From: Natronoarchaeum mannanilyticum | GTDB lineage: Archaea; Halobacteriota; Halobacteria; Halobacteriales; Natronoarchaeaceae | NCBI RefSeq assembly: GCF_039522665.1 | Contig: NZ_BAAADV010000001.1 | Coordinates: forward strand, 186,001-250,000 | Length of the DNA: 64,000 bases | Reading direction: 5' to 3' | Notes under the pieces: model-generated | Database searches by the model: none | What the model saw: the letters and a program-made list of their open reading frames with translations, nothing else | What the model was told of the DNA's origin: nothing | Translations under genes and position numbers: made by a program | Shown: piece by piece, positions 50,489 to 60,516 of the stretch | Position numbering within the stretch: position 1 is the stretch's first letter | Layout of the letters: each line of letters starts with the position of its first letter

Positions 50489-51829
50489 ATGGGTCTCTTC
50501 GATCGGTTGCGCGGCGACGACGCCCCGCGCGTCGCCTTCTTCGGCATCGACGGCGTGCCGTACAGTTTGCTCGCGGACCACTACGACGAATTCGAGAACT
50601 TCGCGGCGCTGGCCGACGAGGGCGCCGCCGGGCCGATTGACAGCATCGTCCCGCCCGAATCCTCGGCGTGCTGGCCGAGCCTGACGACCGGGAAGAACCC
50701 CGGCGAGACGGGCGTCTACGGGTTCCAGGACCGCGAGGTCGGCTCCTACGACACGTACGTTCCGATGGGCCGGGACGTTCAGGCCGACCGGGTCTGGGAC
50801 ATCGCGACCGAGGAAGGACGGGACGCGACGGTGATGAACGTCCCCGTCACGTTCCCGCCCCAGCGCAACGTCCAGCGGATGGTCTCGGGCTTCCTTTCGC
50901 CGGGCATCGAGAAGGCCGCCTACCCCGAAGATCTCGCGGAGTATCTGGAGGGTATCGACTACAAGATCGACGCCAACGCCAAGCTCGGCCACTCCGAGGA
51001 CAAATCGGAGTTCATCGAGAACGCCCACGAGACGCTCGACGCGCGCTTCGAAGCGTTCTCGAACTACATCGAGCAGGACGACTGGGATCTGTTCTTCGGC
51101 GTCTTCATGACGACCGACCGGGTCAACCACTTCCTGTTCGAGCACTACGAGAAGGACGGCGAGTACAAGGAGGAGTTCCTCGACTTCTACCGCAAGCTCG
51201 ACGACTACATCGGCCAGCTGCGCGAGCAGCTCGACGACGACACCACGATGGTCGTCGCCTCCGACCACGGGTTCACGACCCTGGAGCACGAGGTCCACTT
51301 CAACGCCTGGCTCCAGGAGGAGGGGTGGCTCGACTTCGAGGACGACGACCACGAGGAACTGGGCGACATCTCCGAGGACACCACGGCGTACTCGCTGATC
51401 CCCGGCCGATTCTACATCAACCTCGAAGGGCGGGAGCCCCGCGGGAGCGTCCCCGAGGAGGACTACGAGGAGGTCCGCCAGGAGCTCAAAGAGGAGCTCG
51501 AAGCGCTCGAAGGCCCCCACGGGCCGGTCGCGGACCGCGTGGTCGAAAAGGAAGACGCGTTCCGCGGCGACCACGACGACATCGCGCCGGACCTGGTCGT
51601 GATCCCGAACCACGGCTACGATCTCAAGGCCGGCTTCAAGGGCCACGACGACGTGTTCGGCAAGGGCCCGCGCAACGGGATGCACAGCTTCGATAACGCC
51701 TGCCTGTTCGTCGACGACGCCGACGCGACGATCAAGGAGGCCGACCTGTTCGACATCACGCCGACGCTGCTGGACCTGCTCGACATCGAGTACGGGCGGG
51801 CCGACTTCGACGGCGCGACGCTGCTGTAG
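50489..51829 (+). CDS. Alkaline phosphatase superfamily / type I phosphodiesterase-like protein
   Basis: 446 residues. VAFFGIDGVPYSLL gives the first metal Asp, PPESSACWPSLTTGKNPG the nucleophile loop (Ser/Thr), and MTTDRVNHFLFEHY and VVASDHGFTTLEHEVHFN the remaining metal ligands (Asp, His; Asp-His; His). GMHSFDNACLFV and ADLFDITPTLLDLLDI close the fold. It should hydrolyse phosphoesters or nucleotide pyrophosphate bonds, or transfer phosphoglycerol-type groups; substrate unknown. No signal peptide, so cytosolic. Confidence 0.88.
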   Translation: MGLFDRLRGDDAPRVAFFGIDGVPYSLLADHYDEFENFAALADEGAAGPIDSIVPPESSACWPSLTTGKNPGETGVYGFQDREVGSYDTYVPMGRDVQADRVWDIATEEGRDATVMNVPVTFPPQRNVQRMVSGFLSPGIEKAAYPEDLAEYLEGIDYKIDANAKLGHSEDKSEFIENAHETLDARFEAFSNYIEQDDWDLFFGVFMTTDRVNHFLFEHYEKDGEYKEEFLDFYRKLDDYIGQLREQLDDDTTMVVASDHGFTTLEHEVHFNAWLQEEGWLDFEDDDHEELGDISEDTTAYSLIPGRFYINLEGREPRGSVPEEDYEEVRQELKEELEALEGPHGPVADRVVEKEDAFRGDHDDIAPDLVVIPNHGYDLKAGFKGHDDVFGKGPRNGMHSFDNACLFVDDADATIKEADLFDITPTLLDLLDIEYGRADFDGATLL

Positions 51830-52001
51830 GCCGCGATCTCGATTCTGCCGATTCTCGATCGACCGACCAGCGGCGTCGTCACCGAACCAGTGCATCCAGC
51901 CCGACTAACGGCGTCGCTCGACGCCGAAGCCGACGCGTCGAAATTCTGTAGCGGCCGGATGCCGACCCCCCGGCCGAATCAGTCGACGCCGAAATCCGGC
52001 G

Positions 52002-53081
52002 TCAGAACAATCCGTCGAGCTCGTCGTTCTGGAACTGCTCGGCGGGATCGCGGTCCGGTTCGTTTTCGGCCTTCTGGGCCTGCTTGGCCCGCTCCATGAA
52101 CGCGTCGATCCGGTCGGAGCGCTCGACGCCGCCGAGCAGCACCAGCGCGGCGAGCTGGTCGGATTCCAGCGGGAAGTCGCCGCCCCGGACCTGCAGGCTG
52201 CCCGTCTCGTCCTCGACCAGCCGGCGGGCGCGCTCGACGCCTTTGCGGGGGATGGCCTCGGGCTTGCCGGCGACGACCAGCAGCGCGGCGTCGGCCGTGT
52301 TCGCGTCGGGGAGGCTCGTCCCGGTAAAGAGCGCCTTCCGGGCCGTGCTCGTGACGGTGTTGATGTTGTCTGCGCTGTCGTCGCTGGCGGCGGCGCTGGC
52401 GTAGCCCAGCGCGGCGATGCCGCCCTCGCGCAAGGTGTTGATCACCTCGCTGGAGTCGACGACGCTCTCGCCGACGCCCTCAGTCGCTTCGCCCGAGGCC
52501 AGCAGCAGGCCGACGCGGCGCGCGATCTCCTGGTTGATGGCGTCGAACGCCCCCTCGACGCTCTCGCCGGCGTCGTGCCAGGCGTCGTTGTCGATCAACA
52601 GCGTCGCGTCGGCCTCCCGAGCGAGCGTCATGAGCGAGCGGCCGGCGTTGGCCTGGTAGAGCGACCCCTCGTCGCGGCCCGGCAAGATGCCCAGCGCGTA
52701 GACGGGAACGCTGTACACGCGGGAGAGCTCCCGTGCGAGCACGGGCGCGCCGCCGCTACCGGTTCCCCCGCCCAGCCCGGCGACGACGAAGATCGCCTCG
52801 GCTTCGGCGGTGATCCGGCCGTCGAGCGACCCCATCACCTGATCGACGTCGGACTGCATCACCTCGGCGCCGAGTTCGTTGTCGCCGCCCACACCGTGGC
52901 CTTTCACCCTGTCCTGGCCGATCAGCACCGTGTCGAGCGAGAGCGACTGGAGGTCCGCCTCCGCGCTGTTGACCGCGAGCGCGCCCCGCACCGCCCCGAA
53001 CTCCATGCGGTCGTCGAACGCGGCGATGGCCTCGGTCACCTTGCCACCGGCCTGTCCGACGCCGACGAGAGCGACTTTCAT
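52002..53081 (-). CDS. cetZ: CetZ tubulin-like protein
   Basis: 359 residues. MKVALVGVGQAGGKVTEAIAAFD, NSAEADLQSL, VKGHGVGGDNELGAEVM and the tubulin signature GLGGGTGSG at about residues 102-110 identify the CetZ group. CetZ1 controls cell shape and motility in Haloferax; this paralog cannot be assigned more closely. The short C-terminal peptide FQNDELDGLF after an acidic-basic linker may be a contact motif. Its promoter region is shared with the divergent pilus-like operon. Confidence 0.92.
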   Translation of the reverse strand: MKVALVGVGQAGGKVTEAIAAFDDRMEFGAVRGALAVNSAEADLQSLSLDTVLIGQDRVKGHGVGGDNELGAEVMQSDVDQVMGSLDGRITAEAEAIFVVAGLGGGTGSGGAPVLARELSRVYSVPVYALGILPGRDEGSLYQANAGRSLMTLAREADATLLIDNDAWHDAGESVEGAFDAINQEIARRVGLLLASGEATEGVGESVVDSSEVINTLREGGIAALGYASAAASDDSADNINTVTSTARKALFTGTSLPDANTADAALLVVAGKPEAIPRKGVERARRLVEDETGSLQVRGGDFPLESDQLAALVLLGGVERSDRIDAFMERAKQAQKAENEPDRDPAEQFQNDELDGLF

Positions 53082-53208
53082 ACAGTTGCCATTTCCGCCC
53101 GCCGGCATCAACCTTGTGCTACGCCCCCTCGCGGCGACGCCCTCCGAGACGACGCTACCCCACCGGACACGACACCCTTTTGACGGATCGGACGGCGATG
53201 CGGGCTCC

Positions 53209-53979
53209 GTGACAGATATCGACGCGATCGAGGAGCGACTCAGAGCCGTCGAGCGGGCGGTCGCCGACGGAGAGGTGGAGCTCTCGGACTCGACGGGGGA
53301 ACTGGAGTCGCGCATCGACGAACTGGAATCGACCACGACCGAACTCGAATCCGGTCTCCAGGCGGTCCGCGGGTACGTCGGCCGGGTCAAGTCGGTCGAC
53401 GACGAGATCGAGCAACGGGCCGACGCAGCCGCGACGGCCGTCGACGACGTGGAGGATCGGGTCGCGGCGCTGGAGCGGCGTCTCGACGGCGAGGGCGCCG
53501 ACGCCGACGACGCCGAGCCGGCGCCTGATGAGGACCAGCGCCATTCCGACGGCGTCGATCAGCGGGGCCACGACGAAGCCCGCCGTGCCCAACAACGCGA
53601 CCGTGCCGAGGTCGCCGCGTCCGGCGATCAGCGGAGTCGTGACAGTAACTCGGCGTCCCGTGGGCGACCGGAGCGACGAGCGACGCGTCGGCGTCCTGAC
53701 GAGCCTGCGAGTCAGGGCACAGTGAGCGAAGCTCAGCGGCGTCCCGCCGCCGCAGCGTCCCAGCCGGCTCGGGCGCACCCACAGACCGACCCCGACACTC
53801 ACGACCGGAACTCCGGGTGCCCGCACTGCGGCGCCGTTGCGAGCCAATCGGGCGGAAGCGATCACGAGCGGACGACACGACGACCCCGGACGGTCGACGT
53901 CGACGACTCGCCCGACGGCGACCCGGTCGACGACGTCGACGAGCGGAGCGTCGTCGCCCGGCTCAGGGACGCGCTGTGA
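53209..53979 (+). CDS. Coiled-coil protein, first gene of a pilus-like operon (DUF7310-like)
   Basis: 256 residues from GTG. Residues 1-95 form a heptad-rich coiled coil (IDAIEERLRAVERAVADGEVELSDSTGELESRIDELESTTTELESGLQ). The middle is Gln/Arg/Asp-rich and disordered. The C-terminal part has a CPHCG zinc-type motif and ends SVVARLRDAL. The start lies 27-30 nt after CCTTTTGAC (53176-53184). Its stop overlaps the next start as GTGA. Probably a structural or regulatory partner of the secretion ATPase; no direct proof. Confidence 0.72.
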   Translation: MTDIDAIEERLRAVERAVADGEVELSDSTGELESRIDELESTTTELESGLQAVRGYVGRVKSVDDEIEQRADAAATAVDDVEDRVAALERRLDGEGADADDAEPAPDEDQRHSDGVDQRGHDEARRAQQRDRAEVAASGDQRSRDSNSASRGRPERRATRRRPDEPASQGTVSEAQRRPAAAASQPARAHPQTDPDTHDRNSGCPHCGAVASQSGGSDHERTTRRPRTVDVDDSPDGDPVDDVDERSVVARLRDAL

Positions 53980-54443
53980 TCCGGCGGACGCTGCTAGCCG
54001 CCCTGCTATCGACCGCACTGGCGGCCGCGGCGACGCCGGGAATCGACCACGCGCGGGTGCGACGCTCGAACGGCCGGATCGAGTCGGTCGTCGCGTCGGT
54101 CGAGGCCGCCGCGCGCTCGCTGGCGGGCGACGAGGCGGTTCCGGCGGGCCGTCCGGGCGCCCGCCGAGTCGTCACAGTTACCCTGCCCGGCGCGGCGTGG
54201 GACGAAGCCGCGGTCGACGGCGTGCGTCTCGCAACCCCCGCGGAGCGCACGCTGACGCTGCGCTACCGGATCGCTGGCGGCGGTCGGCGCAGCCGGACGA
54301 TCCGCTTTCCGGAACCGGTGCAGACCGCCGACGGAAATCCGATCGATCTCGATGGCGACGGCCCCCACGAGCTCGCGCTCTCGCTGCGAGGAGACGAGCG
54401 TCGCCGCCGAATCCTCGTCGAGCGCGTTTCGGCGGGCGCGTAG
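53976..54443 (+). CDS. Exported protein, second gene of the pilus-like operon (DUF7311-like)
   Basis: 155 residues from GTG. IRRTLLAALLSTALAAAATPGID is a signal peptide or signal-anchor. The rest is a beta-rich domain (RRVVTVTLPGAAWDEAAVDGVRLAT, TLTLRYRIAGGG, HELALSLRGDERRRRILVERV). Start overlaps the previous stop (GTGA). Probably faces the outside near the secretion machinery. No enzymatic motif is seen. Confidence 0.7.
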   Translation: MIRRTLLAALLSTALAAAATPGIDHARVRRSNGRIESVVASVEAAARSLAGDEAVPAGRPGARRVVTVTLPGAAWDEAAVDGVRLATPAERTLTLRYRIAGGGRRSRTIRFPEPVQTADGNPIDLDGDGPHELALSLRGDERRRRILVERVSAGA

Positions 54444-54465
54444 TCGGTCTGGCGCCGCGGCCCCA

Positions 54466-54474
54466 GGTTTATCC
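54466..54474 (+). promoter_or_regulatory. TATA box within the pilus-like operon
   Basis: GGTTTATCC, centre about 29 nt before the ATG at 54499, so the ATPase gene may have its own leaderless transcript and that ATG is preferred to the one at 54478. Confidence 0.5.
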
Positions 54475-54498
54475 CGGATGTCGCGGCGAGAGCGGGCC

Positions 54499-56592
54499 AT
54501 GCGGGAGCTACTCGACCGACTTCGAGGTGGGGACGCCGATTCGGAGGGCTACTGCGACTGTCGCCCGGCGTTCGATGACGAGGCGCTCGCGGTCGACGCC
54601 GAGGACTGTGCGGGCGCCGGCGCGCTCGCCGAGAGCGAGGCGTGTCGCGCGACGGTCGTCGACGCGCTGACCGAGCAGGACGCCGAGCGCGTGGTGACCC
54701 GCTCTGGGGGCATGGAGCGGGCCTACGAGGACGGCGCGGCGGCCCTGCTGGTCGCCGCCGGCCGATTCGCCGAGCGCATCGCGTTCCGCGACGAGCGGCT
54801 TGCCGAGCGAGCGCGGCGCGACCCGCTGCGGGCCAGCCGGGACGCCGAAGCGCGGACCGCGACGATCGCGACCGTGGCCGCCGAGACCGGACTCGCCGCG
54901 GTCGCCGAGTCGGTCGACGGCTACGAGACGGCGCTGCGGCCCTACGTCGGGCCGACCGTCGCGAGCGCGCGAGTGGCGGCGCGGCCGCCGGCGAACGGCC
55001 GGCTCGTCGAGACCAGATCACTCGCTACGAGGAGCGACGCCGATACCGGGAGCGATGTCGACGCCGGGGGCGAGCCCGGCACCGGCGGCGATGCCGACGC
55101 CGGGGGCGAGCCCGGCACCGGCGGCGATGCCGACGCCGGGGGCGAGCCCGGCACCGGCGGCGATGCCGACTCCGGCAGCGAGGCGCGGATCTACGAGCGA
55201 CCGGGCGGCGACCGCACCTACCACTTGCTGCCGGCGGCGTGGCGGCTTGACGCCGACTCGCAGGCGACGCTCGCGGCGGCCTACCGGCTGCTCGCGACCG
55301 GCGGGGTCGACGGCGAGGAGCGCGCCCCTGGCCGGGCCGTCCGGCGCGTTGCGGCCGAGAACGACCCGGTCACCGAGCTGACTGCGATCCTCGAAAAACA
55401 CACGCGGGGGTTCGGCGCCGTCTCCGATCTGCTGTCCGATCCCGCCGTCTCGGACGTGTTCGCGACCGCGCCCGTCGAGGAGAACCCGGTGCGCGTGCTG
55501 TTCGACGGCGATCGGCTGGCGACGAACGTCCGGCTCACGGACGGCGGCGCCGCAGCGCTGGCGTCGCGGTTCCGCCGCGCAAGCGGTCGCGCGTTCTCCA
55601 GAGCCAGCCCGACGCTCGCCGCGACGGCCGACGCCGGCGGTGACCGATCGGTGCGGGTTGCGGGCGTCACCGAGCCGGTCAGCGACGGCGAGGCGTTCGT
55701 CTTCCGCGATCAGGCCGACGAGCCGCTGACGATCCCGGCGCTCGTCGCGAACGGCACGCTCCCGTCCGACGCCGCCGCGCTGCTGTCGGTCGCCGTCGAG
55801 CGCGCCTGTGCGGGCCTGATCGCCGGGACGCGCGGCGCGGGCAAGACGACGCTGCTGGGCGCGCTGCTGTGGGAGCTCCCGCCGACGACGCGAACCGTCG
55901 CGATCGAGGACACGCCGGAACTACCCGTCGAGGCGCTCCGGGCGACCGACCGGGACGTCCAGCAGCTCACCACCGCGGTCGACGCCGACGACGGGCCCGG
56001 CATCACGCCGACCGCGGCGCTCAGGACGGCGCTCCGGCTGGGCGAGGGCGCGCTCGTGCTCGGCGAAGTGCGCGGCGAGGAGGCGCAGGTGCTCTACGAG
56101 GCGATGCGCGTCGGCGCCAGCGGCAGCGCCGTCCTCGGGACGATCCACGGCGACGGCGGCGCGTCGGTCCGCGAGCGCGTCGTCGCCGACCTCGACGTGC
56201 CCGAGTCCTCGTTTGCGGTCACCGATCTCGTCGTGACAGTCGGCGTCTACGAGGGACCGGACGGGCGCGCCCGCCGCGTCGAGCGGATCGAGGAGGTGCT
56301 CGACCGCGAGGACGGCGTCGAGTTCGCTCCGCTGTACGAACTCGACGACGGCGAGCTCCGTCCGACGGGTCGGATCGACCGCGGCGAAAGTCGGTTGATC
56401 GACCGACTCCGAAGCTCCAACGAGTCCTACGCCGCGGTCCGCGAGCTACTGGAGAGCCGCGAGACCGAACTCGCCCGCCTCGCTCGCGAGGACTGCACGC
56501 GTCCGGTCGACGTCGCGCGCGAGTACGGCGTCCGCCGGCGCGGCGTCAAAGGCGGCGACGAGCGGCGGGCCGACAACGAGGCGGCCGAGTGA
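54499..56592 (+). CDS. Type II/IV secretion system ATPase (pilus/archaellum-type)
   Basis: 697 residues. Near the N terminus is a CDCRPAF Cys motif, then a variable region with three 12-residue repeats (residues about 188-223). The ATPase part has [11 protein letters not shown], Walker [10 protein letters not shown] (about 443-451), the Asp box IEDTPELPV, Walker [14 protein letters not shown] (about 519-531) and the His box GTIHGDGG. It would drive assembly of a type IV pilus-like fibre. Overlaps the next gene by 1 nt (TGATG). The start at 54499 follows from the TATA spacing. Confidence 0.9.
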   Translation: MRELLDRLRGGDADSEGYCDCRPAFDDEALAVDAEDCAGAGALAESEACRATVVDALTEQDAERVVTRSGGMERAYEDGAAALLVAAGRFAERIAFRDERLAERARRDPLRASRDAEARTATIATVAAETGLAAVAESVDGYETALRPYVGPTVASARVAARPPANGRLVETRSLATRSDADTGSDVDAGGEPGTGGDADAGGEPGTGGDADAGGEPGTGGDADSGSEARIYERPGGDRTYHLLPAAWRLDADSQATLAAAYRLLATGGVDGEERAPGRAVRRVAAENDPVTELTAILEKHTRGFGAVSDLLSDPAVSDVFATAPVEENPVRVLFDGDRLATNVRLTDGGAAALASRFRRASGRAFSRASPTLAATADAGGDRSVRVAGVTEPVSDGEAFVFRDQADEPLTIPALVANGTLPSDAAALLSVAVERACAGLIAGTRGAGKTTLLGALLWELPPTTRTVAIEDTPELPVEALRATDRDVQQLTTAVDADDGPGITPTAALRTALRLGEGALVLGEVRGEEAQVLYEAMRVGASGSAVLGTIHGDGGASVRERVVADLDVPESSFAVTDLVVTVGVYEGPDGRARRVERIEEVLDREDGVEFAPLYELDDGELRPTGRIDRGESRLIDRLRSSNESYAAVRELLESRETELARLAREDCTRPVDVAREYGVRRRGVKGGDERRADNEAAE
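55060..55167 (+). repeat. Three exact 36-bp tandem repeats in the secretion ATPase gene
   Basis: Copies 55060-55095, 55096-55131 and 55132-55167 appear identical and each encodes [12 protein letters not shown]. They fall in a loop between the N-terminal and ATPase domains. Repeat number probably varies between strains. Confidence 0.9.
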
Positions 56593-58412
56593 TGCTCGCT
56601 CGATTGCTCCGGACGCTCGCCCGGTTGTCCCCGACAGGCGTAAGTGACGACGGCCCGGGAGCCGCTCCGCGAGCAGCGACGAACGGCGATCCGTCACCGG
56701 GCACGGACGGAACCGGTTTCGGCGTCGCGTCCGCGAGCCAGCGCGCGGACGACGAGTCCGACGCCAGCCCAGAACTCCGGCGGTCGCTCTCGTTCCTCGA
56801 CCTTTCGGTCGACGCCGGAACCGTCGTCGAGGCGGGCTACGGCGCCGCGGTAGTGATCAGCGTCGCGCTCGCCCCAACTGTTCTCCTCGCACCGCCCGCG
56901 TTCCGGCCCGCCGCCGTCCTGTTCGTGCTGGTCGCCGCTCTCGGCGTCACGCACGCCGTCCACCGGCTACCGGCCGTGCTGGCGGCCGCCAGGCGAGCGC
57001 TGGCCCTCGGCGCGGCGCCGAGCGTCGTCGGCCGGGCCGTGCTCCGGATGCGCGTCACGCCGACCGCCGAGTCGGCCGCCGCGTTCGCCGCAGAGACGGG
57101 GGACGGTCCGCTCGCGGATAGTCTCGCGACCCACGTCAGCCGCGCCGAGGGGACCGCGGGATCGGGGCTCGATCGGTTCGCCGCCGAGTGGGAGCGGTGG
57201 TTCCCCGAACTGGGACGGGCGGTGACGCTGCTCGACGCCGCCGCGACGGCTCAACCGGGGGAGCGATCGCGCGCGCTCGACCGGTCGCTCCGGGCCGTCC
57301 TCGACGGGACGCGCGACCGGATGGCACGGTTCGCCGGGACGATCCGGGAGCCGACGACCGCGCTGTACGCGTTCGGCGTCCTACTCCCGCTGGCGCTGAT
57401 CGCCGTCGCGCCGGCCGCGCGGCTCGCCGGGATACCCATCTCTCCGGCGGTACTGATAGCGCTGTACTGCGTCGCGCTGCCGGGCGTCGTGTTCGCAGGG
57501 GCGTGCTGGCTCCTGCTCAGGCGTCCGGTCGCGTTCCCGCCGCCGCCCGTCGACCGCTCGCATCCCGACGTGACCGGCGGGCGCTGGCGGCCGGTCGCGG
57601 TCGGCGTCGGAGCGGCCGGCGGCGGTGCCGCGCTCGCGACAGCTGCACCGGGAGTCGGAACCTGGGCCGCCGCGCTGGCGGCGACCGGCTGCGGCGTCGG
57701 CGCCGGGCTGGCGTGGTGGTATCGGCCGATCACGAGCGTCAGGGATCACGCGCGCGAGGTCGATGAGGGGCTGCCGGACGCGCTGTACCTCGTCGGCCGC
57801 GGAGTCAGGAACGGCGCCGCCGTCGAGACGGCGATCGAGCGGGCCGGCGCTCGCCTCGACGGCGCGACCGGCGCGGTGCTGGCCGACGCCGCGCGACGCC
57901 AGCGCCAGCTTCGGATCGGCGTCCGGACGTCCTTTCTGGGCGACCGCGGCGCGCTCGCGGACGTGCCGAGTCCCCGCGCCCGAAGCACGGCGTCGCTGCT
58001 GGCGCTGGCGGCTCGCGAGGGCAGGCCCGCAGGAACGGCGATCGTTTCGATGGCGGGCCACCTCGAAGAGCTCCAGTCGGTCGAGGCCGACGCCCGCCGC
58101 GAACTGGCGACGATCACCGGCACGCTCCGGAGCACCGCGACGATCTTCGGTCCGCTGGTCGCCGGTGTCACCGTCGCGCTGTCCGATCGGATGGCGGCGC
58201 TGGGCGACGGCGCCGAGGCCGTGCCGACCGCGGTGCTGGGGCCTGTCGTCGGGTTCTACGTGCTGGCGCTGGCGGCGATCCTGACGGCGCTGGCGATCGG
58301 ACTCGAACGCGGGCTCGACCGCGCGCTCGTCGGCTACCGCGTCGGCGGCGCCGTGCTTTCCGCGACCTGCATCTACCTCGCGGCGTTCGTCGCCGCGGGG
58401 CTGGCGGTCTGA
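56592..58412 (+). CDS. TadC-like type II secretion platform protein (T2SSF family)
   Basis: 606 residues, with a Gly/Asp-rich soluble N terminus (about 70 residues) and two T2SSF-type halves. Membrane helices: VVISVALAPTVLLAP and AAVLFVLVAALGVTHAV; TALYAFGVLLPLALIAVAPA and VLIALYCVALPGVVFAGACWLLL; near the end FGPLVAGVTVAL and VVGFYVLALAAILTALAIGL. It forms the membrane base on which the ATPase acts. The start overlaps the ATPase stop. No pilin or prepilin peptidase gene follows within the window. Confidence 0.85.
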   Translation: MLARLLRTLARLSPTGVSDDGPGAAPRAATNGDPSPGTDGTGFGVASASQRADDESDASPELRRSLSFLDLSVDAGTVVEAGYGAAVVISVALAPTVLLAPPAFRPAAVLFVLVAALGVTHAVHRLPAVLAAARRALALGAAPSVVGRAVLRMRVTPTAESAAAFAAETGDGPLADSLATHVSRAEGTAGSGLDRFAAEWERWFPELGRAVTLLDAAATAQPGERSRALDRSLRAVLDGTRDRMARFAGTIREPTTALYAFGVLLPLALIAVAPAARLAGIPISPAVLIALYCVALPGVVFAGACWLLLRRPVAFPPPPVDRSHPDVTGGRWRPVAVGVGAAGGGAALATAAPGVGTWAAALAATGCGVGAGLAWWYRPITSVRDHAREVDEGLPDALYLVGRGVRNGAAVETAIERAGARLDGATGAVLADAARRQRQLRIGVRTSFLGDRGALADVPSPRARSTASLLALAAREGRPAGTAIVSMAGHLEELQSVEADARRELATITGTLRSTATIFGPLVAGVTVALSDRMAALGDGAEAVPTAVLGPVVGFYVLALAAILTALAIGLERGLDRALVGYRVGGAVLSATCIYLAAFVAAGLAV

Positions 58413-58605
58413 ACCCCTGACGGCGACCGAGTCCACAGTGCAGTGGGTAGCGACGAACGAATGACGAGATGCTGCGATCGCTACCGGCGTGAGAGGCCGG
58501 CGATGGACCGGGGGATCGTGTCTCCCGTCTTCGAGAACGGAACCTCCGGGAACTCTCGTCGCGTCCGGGACGTCGGTGGCATCTCCGTCCGGAGAGAAAG
58601 GTCGC

Positions 58606-58615
58606 AGTTTTACTT
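58606..58615 (+). promoter_or_regulatory. TATA box of the acetamidase gene
   Basis: AGTTTTACTT, centre 29 nt before the ATG at 58640. Confidence 0.55.
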
Positions 58616-58639
58616 GCTCTCGTGCGATACGTTCCCACG

Positions 58640-59545
58640 ATGTCCCGCACGACAGTCTCGCACGAGGACGGCGTAATATACGAGTTCGCACCCGACATGG
58701 AGGCAGTCTACGAGGCCGAACCGGGCGAACGGCTGACGATCGCCACTCGCGACAGCCTCGACGGCGCGGTCCAGAGCGAGGACGACGTGATCGAGGAGGT
58801 GCCGGCGGAGGTCAACGCCGCGACGGGGCCGATCGCCGTCGAGGGCGCCCGGCCCGGCGACGTCCTGGCGGTCGGAATCGAGGACGTCCGTGTCGCCGAG
58901 GATCAGGGGCGCGCGATCACGATCGAGGGGTTCGGCCTGCTCCAGGACCACCCGGACGTGGAGGCGCCGCGAACGCGGATGACGCCGGTCGAGGACGGGA
59001 CGATCCGCTTCGACGACCTGTCGGTGCCCATCGATCCGGTGGTCGGCACCATCGGCGTCGCCCCCGCCGAGGAGTCGTACACGACGCTCGTCCCCCACGA
59101 CCACGGCGGGAACCTCGACACGACCGACGTGACGATCGGGAACACGATCTACTTCCCCGTGTTCCGGGACGGCGCGATGCTCGCGATGGGCGACTGCAAG
59201 GCCGCGATGGCCGACGGCGAGATGTGCGGCACCGGCGCGGAGATCGCGACCGACATCGACGTCACGGTCGACGTGCTGTCCGACCCCGACGTTGCGATCG
59301 ATCGGCCGGTCGTCGAGACGCCCGACGCCTGGAAAGCGCTCGCCAGCGCCGAGACCGCGGAGGAAGCCTGCGAGCGCGCCAATCTGGACGCGATGGCGCT
59401 GCTCGAAGCCGAGCACGGGTTCGACGCCACCGACGCGCACCTGTTTTCGAGCCTCGTCGGCGGCCTCGAGATCAGCCAGGTGGTCGATCCGCTGGTGACC
59501 GTCCGAAACGCGATCCCCAAGGAGTACCTGTCGGAGCCGTTCTGA
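58640..59545 (+). CDS. Acetamidase/formamidase family protein
   Basis: 301 residues. GPIAVEGARPGDVLAVGIEDV, PHDHGGNLDTTDVTIGNTIYFPVFRDGAMLAMGDCKAAMADGEMCGTGAE are the FmdA/AmdA core with the His, Asp and Cys residues of the site. It should release ammonia from a short amide such as formamide or acetamide in the cytosol. Its promoter has standard leaderless spacing. It converges with an aldo/keto reductase. The hydantoinase genes at 16-20 kb are another amide hydrolase in the window, but no link is shown. Confidence 0.9.
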   Translation: MSRTTVSHEDGVIYEFAPDMEAVYEAEPGERLTIATRDSLDGAVQSEDDVIEEVPAEVNAATGPIAVEGARPGDVLAVGIEDVRVAEDQGRAITIEGFGLLQDHPDVEAPRTRMTPVEDGTIRFDDLSVPIDPVVGTIGVAPAEESYTTLVPHDHGGNLDTTDVTIGNTIYFPVFRDGAMLAMGDCKAAMADGEMCGTGAEIATDIDVTVDVLSDPDVAIDRPVVETPDAWKALASAETAEEACERANLDAMALLEAEHGFDATDAHLFSSLVGGLEISQVVDPLVTVRNAIPKEYLSEPF

Positions 59546-59569
59546 ACGACGCCCGATACGCCGGTTCGA

Positions 59570-60409
59570 CTACTTCGAGATTCCGTAGACGTCCCGCGTC
59601 CAGTCCTTCTTGCGGGTGTCGTACACCGCCTGATCGCGGTCGAGATCGTCCAGCCGCTCGCGGTCGGCCTCGTCGAGCTCCCAGTCGAACAGCTCGAAGT
59701 TCTCGCGGATGTGCTCGGGCGAGCCCGACTTGGGGATGACGACGACGTCGTTCTCCAGGGCCCACCGGAGCACGATCTGGGCGGGCGTCTTCTCGTACCG
59801 CTCGGCCAGTTCCTGGACGGTGTCGTCGCCCAGCACCTCGGTCCGGGCCAGCGGCGCGGCAGCCTCGACGACCGTGTCGGTCTCTCGGATGGTCTCCACC
59901 CAGTCGGGCCGCTGGAGCCACGGGTGGTGCTCGATCTGGTTGACGGCGATCGGCACGTCCGAGACGTGGTTCGCCGCACTGAGCTGGTAGGGGCTGAAGT
60001 TCGAGACGCCGACGTTCCGGACCTTCCCCTCATCGTGGAGCTGCGCCATGGCGTCCAGCGTCTCGCGCAGCGACACCGCGGGGTTGGGCCAGTGGATCAG
60101 GTACAGGTCCAGGTAGTCGGTGCCGAGCTTTTCGAGCGATTCCTCGCAGGAGCGGCGCACCGACTCGTACTCGAGGTTCTTCGGAAGCACCTTCGAGGTG
60201 AGGAACACGTCGTCCCGATCGTAGTCGGCGAGCACCTCGCCGATCTCCGCCTCGTTCATGTACCCCTCGGCCGTGTCGACGTGGGCGTAGCCGGCGTCCA
60301 GCGCCGCTCGGACGCCCTCCTGAACCGTGTCGCCCCCGATGTCCCACGTTCCGTAGCCGACCATCGGCATCTCGTCGCCGCTCGGTAGCGTCACTGTCGG
60401 TGCAGTCAT
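59570..60409 (-). CDS. Aldo/keto reductase
   Basis: 279 residues, with the complete catalytic tetrad Asp45, Tyr50 (VDTAEGYMNE), Lys73 (LTSKVLP) and His106 (LIHWPNP). VGVSNFSPYQL, PIAVNQIEHHPWLQ and VVIPKSGSPEHIRENFELFDWEL bind NADPH. It reduces aldehydes or ketones to alcohols; substrate undetermined. A TATA-like CGGTTAGGGC lies about 28 nt upstream. Confidence 0.93.
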   Translation of the reverse strand: MTAPTVTLPSGDEMPMVGYGTWDIGGDTVQEGVRAALDAGYAHVDTAEGYMNEAEIGEVLADYDRDDVFLTSKVLPKNLEYESVRRSCEESLEKLGTDYLDLYLIHWPNPAVSLRETLDAMAQLHDEGKVRNVGVSNFSPYQLSAANHVSDVPIAVNQIEHHPWLQRPDWVETIRETDTVVEAAAPLARTEVLGDDTVQELAERYEKTPAQIVLRWALENDVVVIPKSGSPEHIRENFELFDWELDEADRERLDDLDRDQAVYDTRKKDWTRDVYGISK

Positions 60410-60516
60410 GGTCGAACAGAGGAGCGGTTCGCCCTAACCGCTAGGGGTTCCGGCACGCTCGTCGGGGAGTCGGAACGGCGACGAGCACGATCGTCCTCCG
60501 GTGCCGACGCCGGAGC

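Noticed and set aside
55060-55167. The three 36-bp repeats as a CRISPR array
   Set aside because: They are directly adjacent with no spacers and are in frame inside a gene.
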